This document shows positions 48,568-57,992 of a DNA stretch of 64,000 nucleotides, in pieces. Location of the stretch: NCBI RefSeq assembly GCF_000720765.1, contig NZ_JODC01000013.1:344586-408585 (forward strand). The letters are read 5' to 3'. The notes beneath the pieces are model-generated. The model saw nothing but the letters and a program-made list of their open reading frames with translations. It did no database searches and was not told where the DNA came from. The translations under genes and the position numbers were made by a program. Numbering within the stretch: the stretch's first letter is position 1; the number at the start of each line of letters is the position of its first letter. The stretch is from Streptomyces sp. NRRL S-646. GTDB lineage: Bacteria; Actinomycetota; Actinomycetes; Streptomycetales; Streptomycetaceae.

Positions 48568-49389
48568 ATGGCGGAGCCAGTCTGCATCCCGGATGCGAAG
48601 GTCGCGCTGTCCACGGCCTCCGTGTACCCGGAGTCCACGGCGACGGCCTTCGAGATCGCCGCGCGCCTCGGGTACGACGGCGTCGAGGTCATGGTGTGGA
48701 CCGACCCGGTCAGCCAGGACATCGAGGCGCTGCGCAGACTCAGCGACTACCACCGCATCCCGATCCTCGCCGTGCACGCCCCCTGCCTGCTCATCACGCA
48801 GCGCGTGTGGTCCACCGACCCGTGGACCAAGCTCCAGCGCGCCCAGGCGGCCGCCGAGAAGCTCGGGGCGACCACGGTCGTCGTCCACCCTCCGTTCCGC
48901 TGGCAGCGCCAGTACGCCCGTGACTTCGTCACCGGGATCTGGCGCATGGCGAACGAGACGGACGTGCGGTTCGCCGTCGAGAACATGTACCCCTGGCGCT
49001 ACCGCGACCGCGAGATGCTCGCGTACGCCCCCGACTGGGACGTGACGAAGGAGGACTACCGTCACTTCACGATCGACCTCAGTCACAGCGCGACGGCCCG
49101 CTCCGACGCGATGCACATGGTCGACCGCATGGGCGACCGCCTCGGCCATGTCCACCTCGCCGACGGCAGGGGATCGGCCAAGGACGAGCACCTCGTCCCG
49201 GGCCGCGGCAACCAGCCCTGCGCCGAACTGCTGGAACGTCTCGCCCTGACCGGTTTCGACGGTCACGTCGTCATCGAGGTCAACACCCGCCGTGCCATGT
49301 CCGGCGCCGAACGCGAGGCCGATCTGGCGGAGGCGCTGGCCTTCACCCGCCTCCACCTCGCCTCCGCGGTGAGGGTGCCCAGACCGTGA
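48568..49389 (+). CDS. Sugar phosphate isomerase/epimerase family protein
   Basis: 273 residues, TIM-barrel AP-endonuclease-2/xylose-isomerase-like fold: [60 protein letters not shown] and LDLSHSAT-type IDLSHSATA, metal ligands in Glu, Asp and His. Substrate unknown. Its stop overlaps the start of the downstream TetR gene (GTGA), so they form an operon and the TetR protein may respond to its product. Confidence 0.88.
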   Translation: MAEPVCIPDAKVALSTASVYPESTATAFEIAARLGYDGVEVMVWTDPVSQDIEALRRLSDYHRIPILAVHAPCLLITQRVWSTDPWTKLQRAQAAAEKLGATTVVVHPPFRWQRQYARDFVTGIWRMANETDVRFAVENMYPWRYRDREMLAYAPDWDVTKEDYRHFTIDLSHSATARSDAMHMVDRMGDRLGHVHLADGRGSAKDEHLVPGRGNQPCAELLERLALTGFDGHVVIEVNTRRAMSGAEREADLAEALAFTRLHLASAVRVPRP

Positions 49390-50000
49390 CCGAGGCCCCC
49401 GACCCGACCGCTCGGCGCCGCGGCCGCCGTCCCCGTACGGAGTCCGCCGACACCCGCGACCGCATCCTGACCGTGGCCCGTGAGGAGTTCTCCGAGCGCG
49501 GGTACGAGAAGACGTCCGTACGGGGCATCGCGAAGGCGGCCGGCGTGGACTCGGCGCTGGTGCACCACTACTTCGGCACCAAGGAGCAGGTCTTCGAGGC
49601 CGCTATCGAGGTCGCCTTCGCGCCCGCGCTGAACGCGCCGGAGGCGCTCGCCGAAGGTCCGCTGGACGGCGTCGGCGAGCGGCTCACCCGCTTCATCTTC
49701 GGCATCTGGGAGAACCCCACCACCCGTACGCCCCTGCTGGCGATCGTGCGCTCCGCCGTCAACAACGAGGCCGCGGCCGCCGTCTTCCGCCGTCTGGTCG
49801 CCTCGCAGCTGCTGCGCCGCGTCGCCGCCCAGCTGGACCGGCCGGACGCGGAGCTGCGCGCCGAGCTGGCGGCCGCACAGCTGGTGGGGTGCGCGATGCT
49901 GCGCTACGTGATCAAGGTGGAGCCGCTGGTGTCGGCGGACGTGGAGCAGATCATCGCGCGGGTGGCGCCCGTGGTGCAGGGGCATCTGACCGGGCCCTGA
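49386..50000 (+). CDS. TetR-family transcriptional regulator
   Basis: 204 residues. An N-terminal Arg-rich tail ([14 protein letters not shown]) precedes the helix-turn-helix: [40 protein letters not shown] and [10 protein letters not shown]. The C-terminus has the form seen in the TetR_C_17-like group. GTG start coupled to the sugar isomerase gene. No operator was recognised. Confidence 0.9.
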   Translation: MTEAPDPTARRRGRRPRTESADTRDRILTVAREEFSERGYEKTSVRGIAKAAGVDSALVHHYFGTKEQVFEAAIEVAFAPALNAPEALAEGPLDGVGERLTRFIFGIWENPTTRTPLLAIVRSAVNNEAAAAVFRRLVASQLLRRVAAQLDRPDAELRAELAAAQLVGCAMLRYVIKVEPLVSADVEQIIARVAPVVQGHLTGP

Positions 50001-50127
50001 CCCCCGACGCGAGGTCCACCGCCCTCTGAACGAGACGTGCATCCCGCATTCCGGACACGGCGTCCATCCCTTGGAGCAACGGGCGTACGCTCGACTCAGT
50101 CAGAACTCTCCGAAGGAGCGAGCGACG

Positions 50128-51981
50128 ATGCCCGAGCTGAGGTCCCGCACAGTCACCCACGGCCGCAACATGGCGGGCGCCCGCGCCCTTATGCGCGCCT
50201 CCGGTGTACCCGGCGCGGACATCGGCCGCAAGCCGATCATCGCGGTCGCCAACTCCTTCACGGAGTTCGTGCCGGGCCACACCCATCTGCAGCCGGTCGG
50301 CCGGATCGTCAGCGAGGCGATCGTCGAGGCCGGCGGCATCCCGCGGGAGTTCAACACGATCGCCGTCGACGACGGCATCGCGATGGGCCACGGCGGCATG
50401 CTGTACAGCCTGCCCTCCCGCGACCTGATCGCGGACAGCGTGGAGTACATGGTCGAGGCGCACTGCGCCGACGCCCTGATCTGCATCTCCAACTGCGACA
50501 AGATCACCCCGGGCATGCTGAACGCGGCCCTGCGCCTGAACATCCCCACGGTCTTCGTCTCCGGCGGCCCGATGGAGTCCGGCCGCGCCACACTGGTCGA
50601 CGGCACGGTCCGCACGCTCGACCTGGTCGACGCGATCTCGGACGCCGTGAACGACAAGATCTCGGACGAGGACATCCTCCGTATCGAGGAGAACGCCTGT
50701 CCGACCTGCGGCTCCTGCTCCGGCATGTTCACCGCCAACTCGATGAACTGCCTGACCGAGGCCATCGGCCTCTCCCTCCCCGGCAACGGCTCGGTCCTGG
50801 CCACCCACACGGCCCGCAAGCAGCTGTACGTCGACGCGGCCCGCACCGTCATGGACATCACGCGCCGCTACTACGAGCAGGACGACGAGACGGTCCTGCC
50901 GCGCAACGTCGCCACCTTCGCGGCCTTCGAGAACGCGATGGCCCTCGACATCGCGATGGGCGGCTCGACCAACACGATCCTGCACCTGCTGGCCGCAGCG
51001 CAGGAGGCGGGTGTCCCGTTCGGCCTGGAGGAGATCAACGAGGTCTCGCGCCGGGTGCCGTGCCTCGCGAAGGTCGCCCCGAACGTGGCGAAGAACCGCA
51101 CGTACTACATGGAGGACGTGCACCGCGCGGGCGGCATCCCCGCGCTGCTGGGCGAACTGCACCGGGCCGGCCTGCTGAACGAGAACGTCCACTCGGTCCA
51201 CAGCCCGTCCCTGGCGGACTGGCTGAAGACGTGGGACGTGCGCGGCGGCTCCCCCTCCCCGCAGGCCGTGGAACTGTGGCACGCGGCCCCCGGCTGTGTC
51301 CGCTCCGCCGAGGCCTTCTCCCAGTCCGAGCGCTGGGCGGCGCTGGACGAGGACGCGGCGGAGGGCTGCATCCGCTCCGCCGAGCACGCGTACTCGAAGG
51401 ACGGCGGCCTCGCGGTCCTCAAGGGCAACCTCGCCGTCGACGGCTGCGTGGTCAAGACGGCCGGCGTCGACGAGTCGATCTGGACCTTCGAGGGCCCGGC
51501 GGTCGTCTGCGAGTCGCAGGAGGAGGCCGTCCAGAAGATCCTCACGCAGCAGGTCAAGGAGGGCGACGTCGTCGTCATCCGCTACGAGGGCCCCAAGGGC
51601 GGGCCCGGCATGCAGGAGATGCTCTACCCGACCTCGTACCTGAAGGGCCGCGGCCTGGGCAAGGCCTGCGCCCTGGTCACCGATGGCCGCTTCTCCGGTG
51701 GCACCTCCGGCCTCTCCATCGGCCACGCGTCCCCGGAGGCGGCGGCCGGCGGCACCATCGCCCTCGTCGAGGACGGCGACCGCATCCGCATCGACATCCC
51801 GAACCGCACGATCGAGCTCCTGGTCGACGACGCCGAACTCGCCCGCCGCGAGCAGGCCCTGGGGGGCGTGTACGCGCCCAAGAACCGCGAGCGGAAGGTG
51901 TCGGCGGCGCTGCGGGCCTACGCGGCGATGGCGACCAGCGCGGACAAGGGCGCGGTGCGGGACGTTTCGAAGCTGGGCTGA
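50128..51981 (+). CDS. ilvD: Dihydroxy-acid dehydratase
   Basis: 617 residues. Iron-sulfur enzyme of branched-chain amino-acid synthesis (also pantoate precursor supply). Family motifs [32 protein letters not shown], the conserved [10 protein letters not shown] and [28 protein letters not shown] precedes the ATG at 50128. Single gene, ended by a hairpin. Its product feeds both valine and the pantothenate branch that PanC completes at 21 kb. Confidence 0.96.
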   Translation: MPELRSRTVTHGRNMAGARALMRASGVPGADIGRKPIIAVANSFTEFVPGHTHLQPVGRIVSEAIVEAGGIPREFNTIAVDDGIAMGHGGMLYSLPSRDLIADSVEYMVEAHCADALICISNCDKITPGMLNAALRLNIPTVFVSGGPMESGRATLVDGTVRTLDLVDAISDAVNDKISDEDILRIEENACPTCGSCSGMFTANSMNCLTEAIGLSLPGNGSVLATHTARKQLYVDAARTVMDITRRYYEQDDETVLPRNVATFAAFENAMALDIAMGGSTNTILHLLAAAQEAGVPFGLEEINEVSRRVPCLAKVAPNVAKNRTYYMEDVHRAGGIPALLGELHRAGLLNENVHSVHSPSLADWLKTWDVRGGSPSPQAVELWHAAPGCVRSAEAFSQSERWAALDEDAAEGCIRSAEHAYSKDGGLAVLKGNLAVDGCVVKTAGVDESIWTFEGPAVVCESQEEAVQKILTQQVKEGDVVVIRYEGPKGGPGMQEMLYPTSYLKGRGLGKACALVTDGRFSGGTSGLSIGHASPEAAAGGTIALVEDGDRIRIDIPNRTIELLVDDAELARREQALGGVYAPKNRERKVSAALRAYAAMATSADKGAVRDVSKLG

Positions 51982-51997
51982 CGTTGTTCGTGCGGTG

Positions 51998-52024
51998 AGG
52001 GGCCGTCCTTTCGGGGCGGCCCCT
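51998..52024. terminator. Terminator after ilvD
   Basis: AGGGGCCG (51998-52005) pairs with CGGCCCCT (52017-52024), with extra CC/GG pairing in the loop, then TTTC. It lies between ilvD and the converging kinase gene. Confidence 0.75.
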
Positions 52025-52032
52025 TTCGCGTG

Positions 52033-54117
52033 CTACCAGGCCGCGGGATTGCGGGCGTCCACGGCGAAGACGGTCCCGTCGGGTGCGGTGGCGTAGACGT
52101 GGTCGTTGGCGAGGACGGGTGCGGGCACCGTGCCGACGACCTGGCCCGAGTTCGCACCCGGTCGTGCCGGGGTCTGCCCGACCAGCCGCCCGCCTGCGGC
52201 GTCGACTGCGAGCAGTCGCCCGTCGGCGGTCGTGAGGTACACGTGGTTGCCGTCGGCGACCGGTGCCGAGCCTCGGCTCACCGACGTCTCAAGGTGCCAG
52301 AGTCGCTTGCGTGCCTCCACGTCAACGGCGTCCAGCGCACCGTCGGCGGCCAGGACATAGACGACGTTCCCGCGCACGGTCGCCCGGGCGTCGGGGCGGG
52401 CCACGGGGAGTGCCACGCGTCGCGACGACTTGGCCGCCGGGGTGTATCGGACGACGGCGTCCGTGTCGCCGTAGACCCTGTTGGTGGAGAGGAAGAAGAC
52501 GGAGCCGTCGCGGGCGCCGACGGGCTCCAGGTTTCCGCTCAGGCGTGCGTCCCAGCGCACCGTGCCAGTGGCCGGGTCGACGGCGGTGACGCGTGTGCTC
52601 GACCCGTCGGCGGAAGGGCTCGACGCATACGCCAGCCCGTCACTGATGAATGAGGCGAAGTACGGCAGGCTCTGGCCCGGTATCCGCCTGTTCCATTTCG
52701 TGTCGCCCGTCGTGCCGTCCACGCCGGCAACCGTGCCGTTGGGGCGGGTGAGCAGGAGCATCCCGCCGACAGGCTGGATTGCATTGTGTGCCATCTTCCG
52801 CTGCCAACTCGCGCTGCCCGACGCGGGATCGAGCGCTTCGAGCCGTGGGCCCTGGTCCAGTTGAGGCTGCACGAGACCACCTGCGAGGACTGGCGGTTTG
52901 CTTCTGCGCGTCGAAGCGACGGAGTGTCGCCACAGCAGGCTGCCGTCGGACGGATCGAGAGCGAAGACAAGCCCTGATCGGGCGCAGATCAACTGCCCTG
53001 CCGCAGAGGAACACTGGGGCGTGCCCCCGCTTGAGGAAACGGGTTTCGCCTCCCACCCGTCGAATGCGGCTGACGCTCGCGGCGCAGTCCCGCCCTTTGC
53101 GTGGTGACTGCCCGCGTTGAGGAAGGGGATCGAGGCGAGCGCGCCGACCGCGAGGAGGCCGACGCCGACAGCGGTCAGGACGCCCAGCCTGCGTGAGCGC
53201 CTTTCAGGTCGTCTTTCCGGTGTCTCGGGCTCGGGTCTGGGCACGTCGGCGGTTCGCTGTGCGGGTATGAACGCCTGGGTGTCGTACGAGGCCGCCACCG
53301 ACCGCAGTTCGCGCATCAACTCGTCGGGCGTCGGTCGGTCCTCGGGCTCCTTGGCCAGGCAGCGCAGCACCAGCGGCGCGAGGTTCTCCGGTACTCCGGT
53401 CAGGTCCGGCTCGTCGTGCACGACCTGGTAGGCGACGACGTACGGGCTGTCGGAGTCGAACGGCCCGCGCCCCGTCGCCGCGTGCACCAGAACGGATCCG
53501 AGTGCGAACACGTCTGCCGCGGGGCCGACTTCCCGGGGCCGCCGGAACTGCTCGGGCGCCATGAAGGGCGGCGTGCCGATCAACTTCCCAGTCTCGGTAC
53601 GCAGTTCGCTGTCCTTTGGCCGAGAGATACCGAAGTCGATGACCTTTGGTCCGTCCTCGGCGAGCAGCACATTGCTCGGCTTCAGATCCCGGTGCACGAC
53701 CCCCACCCGGTGAATGTCGCGCAGCGCCTCGGCCAGTCCGGCCATCAGGCGGCGCAGCTGAGCCGGGGGCATGGGGCCATTCCGCTTCACGTGATCGGAG
53801 AGGGTCGGCCCAGGAATGAACAGCGTGGCCATCCAAGGCCGTTCGGCCTCGGGATCGGCGTCGACAACGGACGCTGTGAAGGCACCACTCACCCGGCGGG
53901 CAGCGGCCACCTCTTGCCGGAACCGTCCCCTGAACTCGGGATCCTTGGCGAATTCCGCGTGTACGACCTTCACCGCAAGCTTCATCCCCGAGGTGCTGCG
54001 GGCCAGGTGCACCACACCCATTCCACCTGATCCGAGACATGACTCCAGACGGTAGTGGCCGGCGTACTCAGGAAGTTCCGCTTCCGCGCCCGCTCCGGCG
54101 TTGCGTTCAGGCGCCAT
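52033..54117 (-). CDS. Ser/Thr protein kinase with extracellular PQQ-type beta-propeller
   Basis: 694 residues. Hanks-type kinase domain (residues 20-275) with Gly loop LGSGGMGVVH, Lys50, HRDLKPSN (Asp144), DFG (161-163) and GTPPFMAPEQ. A membrane helix (about 311-333) is followed by PQQ-like repeats (about 355-694) with blades such as FALDPSDGSLLWR, EALDPASGSASWQ and DAVDVEARKRLWH. The outer propeller probably senses a ligand or protein. Divergent from the SH3 gene, with a 182-base shared upstream region. Confidence 0.93.
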   Translation of the reverse strand: MAPERNAGAGAEAELPEYAGHYRLESCLGSGGMGVVHLARSTSGMKLAVKVVHAEFAKDPEFRGRFRQEVAAARRVSGAFTASVVDADPEAERPWMATLFIPGPTLSDHVKRNGPMPPAQLRRLMAGLAEALRDIHRVGVVHRDLKPSNVLLAEDGPKVIDFGISRPKDSELRTETGKLIGTPPFMAPEQFRRPREVGPAADVFALGSVLVHAATGRGPFDSDSPYVVAYQVVHDEPDLTGVPENLAPLVLRCLAKEPEDRPTPDELMRELRSVAASYDTQAFIPAQRTADVPRPEPETPERRPERRSRRLGVLTAVGVGLLAVGALASIPFLNAGSHHAKGGTAPRASAAFDGWEAKPVSSSGGTPQCSSAAGQLICARSGLVFALDPSDGSLLWRHSVASTRRSKPPVLAGGLVQPQLDQGPRLEALDPASGSASWQRKMAHNAIQPVGGMLLLTRPNGTVAGVDGTTGDTKWNRRIPGQSLPYFASFISDGLAYASSPSADGSSTRVTAVDPATGTVRWDARLSGNLEPVGARDGSVFFLSTNRVYGDTDAVVRYTPAAKSSRRVALPVARPDARATVRGNVVYVLAADGALDAVDVEARKRLWHLETSVSRGSAPVADGNHVYLTTADGRLLAVDAAGGRLVGQTPARPGANSGQVVGTVPAPVLANDHVYATAPDGTVFAVDARNPAAW

Positions 54118-54257
54118 GGGACCACCCCCGTGCTGTTCGTCCGCGCGCGCGACGCACGGAGCCTAGTCGATGACTCGTACGAGGCAGAGGCGGCGTGCTA
54201 GCTTCCGCGTGCAAGATGCGCACATGTGTTTCATGGCGTGTTTTAGGGGAATCACTG

Positions 54258-54282
54258 GGTCCCCATGGCAGTCATGGGGACC
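54258..54282 (+). promoter_or_regulatory. Perfect hairpin just upstream of the SH3 gene
   Basis: GGTCCCCATG (54258-54267) and CATGGGGACC (54273-54282) with a 5-base loop, seven bases before the GGAGG ribosome site and 17 before the start. It could be an operator or an RNA structure controlling translation. Confidence 0.5.
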
Positions 54283-54299
54283 AACGGGGGAGGATTTTC

Positions 54300-54617
54300 A
54301 TGTCTGTTGACCGCGCAGAAGCGCCAGAGAACGCCGAGGAGACCGAGGCCCTGACGGCCACCGCGACGGTCCGCTACTACTCCGTCGCGCCGGGCGTGCG
54401 ACTCAACGTCCGCAGCGGCCCCGGCACGAGCTATGGCATCGTGCGCGTCCTGCCCGAGGGCGCGAAGGTGCCGATCTACTGCCAGACCCCCGGTACGTCG
54501 GTGACGGGCCCGTACGGCACGAGCAACATCTGGGACAACATCAGCAACGGCCAGTACGTCTCGGATGCATACGTACTCACCGGCACCGACGGCTACGTCG
54601 CCGACCGGTGCGCCTGA
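54300..54617 (+). CDS. Small bacterial SH3-domain protein without signal peptide
   Basis: 105 residues, single SH3 (SH3b) domain from about residue 22: VRYYSVAPGVRLNVRSGPGT, then GIVRVLPEGAKVPIYCQTPG and NIWDNISNGQYVSDAYV. The N-terminus (MSVDRAEAPENAEETEAL) is acidic and has no signal peptide or membrane segment, unusual for SH3b domains, which normally bind cell-wall peptides outside the cell. GGGGGAGG precedes the ATG. A TGA stop at 54615 is followed in the same frame by a second, near-identical domain. Confidence 0.85.
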   Translation: MSVDRAEAPENAEETEALTATATVRYYSVAPGVRLNVRSGPGTSYGIVRVLPEGAKVPIYCQTPGTSVTGPYGTSNIWDNISNGQYVSDAYVLTGTDGYVADRCA

Positions 54618-54671
54618 TCCGGCCAAGAGCAGAGGATCCTGGGCTCGGCGGCCACCGCGAACGCGGCCACC

Positions 54672-54956
54672 GTGCGCTACTACGACGTTGCGCCGGGCCT
54701 CCGGCTCAACGTCCGCAGCGGCACCGGCACTCAGCACAGCATCGTCCGTATTCTGCCCGAGGGCGCGAAGGTGCCGATCTACTGCCAGACCCCGGGCACG
54801 ACGCTCTCCGGCTACTACGGCACGTCGCACATCTGGGACAACATCGACGACGGCCAGTTCGTCTCGGACACGAACGTGCACACCGGCAGCGACGGTTACA
54901 CAGCCCCCGCTGCGGCTGATCCCCGAAGGGAGCCCGCGCCCACCCCGGAGCCATAA
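54672..54956 (+). CDS. Second SH3 domain, in frame with the first after a TGA
   Basis: The frame continues from the TGA at 54615-54617 without interruption to the TAA at 54954. The first half (RYYDVAPGLRLNVRSGTGTQ) is close to the first domain, also IVRILPEGAKVPIYCQTPG and HIWDNIDDGQFVSD. GTG 54672 is the first usual start codon but lies within the domain and has no ribosome site. So it is a duplicated domain cut off by a stop codon: a pseudo-domain, a read-through extension or an independently initiated product. Confidence 0.45.
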   Translation: MRYYDVAPGLRLNVRSGTGTQHSIVRILPEGAKVPIYCQTPGTTLSGYYGTSHIWDNIDDGQFVSDTNVHTGSDGYTAPAAADPRREPAPTPEP

Positions 54957-54963
54957 TCGTCCC

Positions 54964-55467
54964 GTGAGCGACGAAAACGGCACCCAGGACTCCGCGGGCT
55001 CCCCGACCGGCCCCCGCCCAGAAGCCCTCCGCTTCTTCGGCACCACCTGGGTGAACCACGACAACGGGTACGGCCTCCGCCGTATCGGAGCGGCCGTCGG
55101 CTCCCTCGCCGCCGCAGTCGCCGCCTGCCTGGTGCTGCGCCTCGCCTACCAGGGCCTCCAACTCGCCTCCACCGGCGCCTTCGTGAACATCCTCGTCGTC
55201 GCCATGTTCGCGATCTGCAGTGCCCTCGCCTTCCGCAACACCTGGGACGGCTTCAGCAAGCGCCCCGACCCCGCCCGCCAGGCCTCCCTCCGCGGCCTGC
55301 TGGCCATCGGCTTCGTCGGCTCCCTCCTCGCGTACTTCTTCCGCTCCCTCACCGAGGCTCCGGGCGAGAACCTCCACCGTGGGGAGTACGAGGCGGCCCT
55401 CAAGCAGCACGAGAAGCGCACCACCCGCCGCACCGGCAACCCGTCGAAGAAGCGCCGCCGCTCCTGA
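54964..55467 (+). CDS. Three-segment membrane protein, function unknown
   Basis: 167 residues. Segments at about 43-62, 72-92 and 107-127 (RIGAAVGSLAAAVAACLVL, FVNILVVAMFAICSALAF, RGLLAIGFVGSLLAYFF), with a very basic tail (KQHEKRTTRRTGNPSKKRRRS). No enzyme motif. GTG 54964 lies seven bases after the SH3-like stop. Confidence 0.75.
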   Translation: MSDENGTQDSAGSPTGPRPEALRFFGTTWVNHDNGYGLRRIGAAVGSLAAAVAACLVLRLAYQGLQLASTGAFVNILVVAMFAICSALAFRNTWDGFSKRPDPARQASLRGLLAIGFVGSLLAYFFRSLTEAPGENLHRGEYEAALKQHEKRTTRRTGNPSKKRRRS

Positions 55468-55566
55468 GACCTGCTTCCGGAACAGCCCCGCTGCCGGTTC
55501 GGAACCCCACGCTTTCTCACCAAAAACTCGCTGCCCCCTGCACCCACCCCGCGCCACCATGGCCTC

Positions 55567-56337
55567 ATGACCGCCTCCTCGCAGCGCACCCGCGCCCACT
55601 CCTTCAACGCCGCCGCAGCCCAGTACGCCGCCAACCGCCCCTCCTACCCACCGGCCCTCTTCGACGCCGTCGAGGACCTGGCCGGCCGCCCCCTCCAGGG
55701 CGCCCGCGTCGCGGACATCGGCGCCGGCACGGGCATCGCGACCGCGCTCCTGGCCTCCCGCGGCGCGGACGTCGTCGCCGTGGAGCCCGGGGCCGGCATG
55801 GCGGTCGAGTTCCGCCGCGCCAACCCCGGCCTCCCGATCGTCCGGGGCAACGGCAACGAGCTGCCGCTCGCCACCGCCTCCGCCGACCTCCTCACCTACG
55901 CCCAGGCCTGGCACTGGACCGAGCCCGCCCGCTCGGTCCCGGAGGCCCTGCGCGTGCTGCGTCCGGGCGGAGCGCTGGCCCTGTGGTGGAACACCACCGA
56001 CCTCGACGTCCCGTGGCAGGCTGTCCAATCCGGCCGCCTGGAGCACCACTTCGGCATCAAGCGCGAGGTCGACAGGACCGGCAACGGAGCCCCCGTCGCT
56101 CTCGCCGACCCGGCCGGTGCCCTCGATTTCACCCGCCGACAGGTCCGCTGGAGCCGCCCGGTCACCATCGACACACACCTCGCCAACATCGGCAGCCACT
56201 CGATGTTCCTCGTGCAGAGCGAGGAACGCCGGGCGGCCATCCTCGGCGACGAACGCGACCACCTGCTCGCCGCTTTCCCGGACGGGATCGTCGAGGAGGC
56301 CTACGTCGTCGAACTGCTCGTGGCCACCAAGTCATGA
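55567..56337 (+). CDS. Class I SAM-dependent methyltransferase
   Basis: 256 residues. SAM motif I VADIGAGTGIATALL, then VEPGAGM, motif IV LTYAQAWHWTEPARSVPEAL and motif V region RVLRPGGALALWW. Substrate unknown; UbiE/Methyltransf_11-type fold. Its last 37 bases overlap the end of the converging SulP gene. Confidence 0.9.
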   Translation: MTASSQRTRAHSFNAAAAQYAANRPSYPPALFDAVEDLAGRPLQGARVADIGAGTGIATALLASRGADVVAVEPGAGMAVEFRRANPGLPIVRGNGNELPLATASADLLTYAQAWHWTEPARSVPEALRVLRPGGALALWWNTTDLDVPWQAVQSGRLEHHFGIKREVDRTGNGAPVALADPAGALDFTRRQVRWSRPVTIDTHLANIGSHSMFLVQSEERRAAILGDERDHLLAAFPDGIVEEAYVVELLVATKS

Positions 56338-57734
56338 CCCCGTGCGGCGGCCCACCCCTCCAGGGCCGCCGCACACGCATGGTCCACATGCCGCAGCCCA
56401 CCCAACTCCAGCCGCACCTCCCGGTCGTGCGGCAGTGCCTCCAGCGCGTCCAGCAGCTTCGGCAGCCGCAGGAACGTCGCATGCCCCAGCACCCGTACGA
56501 CGATCCCCGCCTCGCCCCGGTCCTCGGTCTCCACATGCACATGGCTGATGTCCCACGCCGTCTTCGCCACGGCCAGCGTCAGCCCCACCAACACCCCCTC
56601 CAACAAGTTCCCCAGGACGATCGCCCCAGCCGTCGCCGCCAGCACCACGACCTCCCCGCGGTGCTCGCGCCACAGCACCCGCACCTCCCGCACCGGCACG
56701 AGCCTGCACCCGGCGTGCACCAGCAGCGCGGCCAGCGCCGCCACCGGAATCAGCCCGAGCACCCCGGGCAGGACGACCGTGAACAGCAGCAGCCACACCC
56801 CGTGCAGCACCCGCGAGGCCTTGGTCCGCGCCCCCGCCTGCACGTTCGCCGCACTCCGCACGATCACCGCGGTCATCGGCAACGCCCCCAGCACCCCGCA
56901 CACCGCGTTCCCCGCGCCCTGCGCCATCAGTTCACGGTCGAAGTCCGTCCGCGGCCCCTGGTGCAGCCGGTCCACCGCCGCCGCGCTGAACAACGACTCC
57001 GCCGACGCGATCAACGCGAACGCCACGACAGTTCCGATCACCCCCACTTCCGTAAGCCGCCCGAAGTCCGCCGCCTCCGGCACTCGTACCGCATCGACGA
57101 GCCCCCGCACCTCGACCCGCCGCACGTCCAGGCCGAACACCCCGGTCGCCGTCGACACCACCGCCACCGCGACCAACGGCGCAGGCACCACCCGCGCCCC
57201 CCTGCGCCAACGCGGCCACAGCAGCAATACGGCAATGGTGGCACCCGCCACTGACAACGCCCCCGGATCCATTCGGCCGGGCAGCCACACCAGCCCGGCG
57301 ATCTTCCCCGGCCCGCTCGCCGGCACGGCCGCATCGCCCATCGCATACACCTGCCCTGCGACCAGGAGCAGCCCGATCCCGGCGAGCATCCCCTGCACCA
57401 CGGCCACGGACACGGCCCGGAACCACCGCCCGAGCCGCAGCGCCCCGAGCCCCAGCTGCAGCAGCCCGGCCCCGAACACCAGCACGCCGAGCGCCTGGAC
57501 GCCGTACGTGTCGACGGCCTCGTAGACGAGCACCGTCAGCCCTGCCGCCGGCCCGCTCACCTGCAGGCTGCTGCCGGGCAGCGCCCCGGCGACCAGCCCG
57601 CCGACGATCCCGGTGACCAGCCCCAGCTCGGCGGGGACTCCGGAAGCCATGGCCACGCCCACACACAACGGCAGTGCGACCAGGAAGACGACCAGTGAAG
57701 CGAACAGATCGGCCTTGCGTATGCGACAGCGCAT
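56301..57734 (-). CDS. SulP-family anion transporter with C-terminal STAS domain
   Basis: 477 residues, about 11 to 12 membrane segments (for example FASLVVFLVALPLCVGVAMA, then GLVTGIVGGLVAGALPGS, and VVQGMLAGIGLLLVAGQ). The C-terminus forms a short STAS-like domain (REVRLELGGLRHVDHACA). Moves sulfate, bicarbonate or related anions. ATG 57734 has GGAGGTG upstream. Its stop is inside the methyltransferase gene. Divergent from the ABC exporter. Confidence 0.92.
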   Translation of the reverse strand: MRCRIRKADLFASLVVFLVALPLCVGVAMASGVPAELGLVTGIVGGLVAGALPGSSLQVSGPAAGLTVLVYEAVDTYGVQALGVLVFGAGLLQLGLGALRLGRWFRAVSVAVVQGMLAGIGLLLVAGQVYAMGDAAVPASGPGKIAGLVWLPGRMDPGALSVAGATIAVLLLWPRWRRGARVVPAPLVAVAVVSTATGVFGLDVRRVEVRGLVDAVRVPEAADFGRLTEVGVIGTVVAFALIASAESLFSAAAVDRLHQGPRTDFDRELMAQGAGNAVCGVLGALPMTAVIVRSAANVQAGARTKASRVLHGVWLLLFTVVLPGVLGLIPVAALAALLVHAGCRLVPVREVRVLWREHRGEVVVLAATAGAIVLGNLLEGVLVGLTLAVAKTAWDISHVHVETEDRGEAGIVVRVLGHATFLRLPKLLDALEALPHDREVRLELGGLRHVDHACAAALEGWAAARGHDLVATSSSTT

Positions 57735-57947
57735 GACAACAGCACCTCCGTCGGTGAGGGGGGAGATGCGTGGGCGCCGAGCCGGGGGAGGGCACGGCGA
57801 AGTGAAATCCATTGTCAGGAAAGGGAGTTGGTTCCGCATCCGGTTCGTGTTTCCGACCGGTGAACGCGGAGGCATGCAAACCGGACTCTCCGCCTCCGAT
57901 CACGCCGCCACGCGCCTGCGCCGACGAACGCACCCCCGGGTCATCAC

Positions 57948-57992
57948 TTGACGTCGTTGCTGCCCCGGAGCATTATTCATCGCATGATGAAT
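57948..57992 (+). promoter_or_regulatory. Leaderless promoter with palindrome at the ABC exporter start
   Basis: TTGACG (57948-57953), 17 bases, CATTAT (57971-57976) would start transcription at or next to the ATG at 57984. ATTCATC (57975-57981) and GATGAAT (57986-57992) are exact complements overlapping the -10 and start codon, a natural repressor site. Confidence 0.6.
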
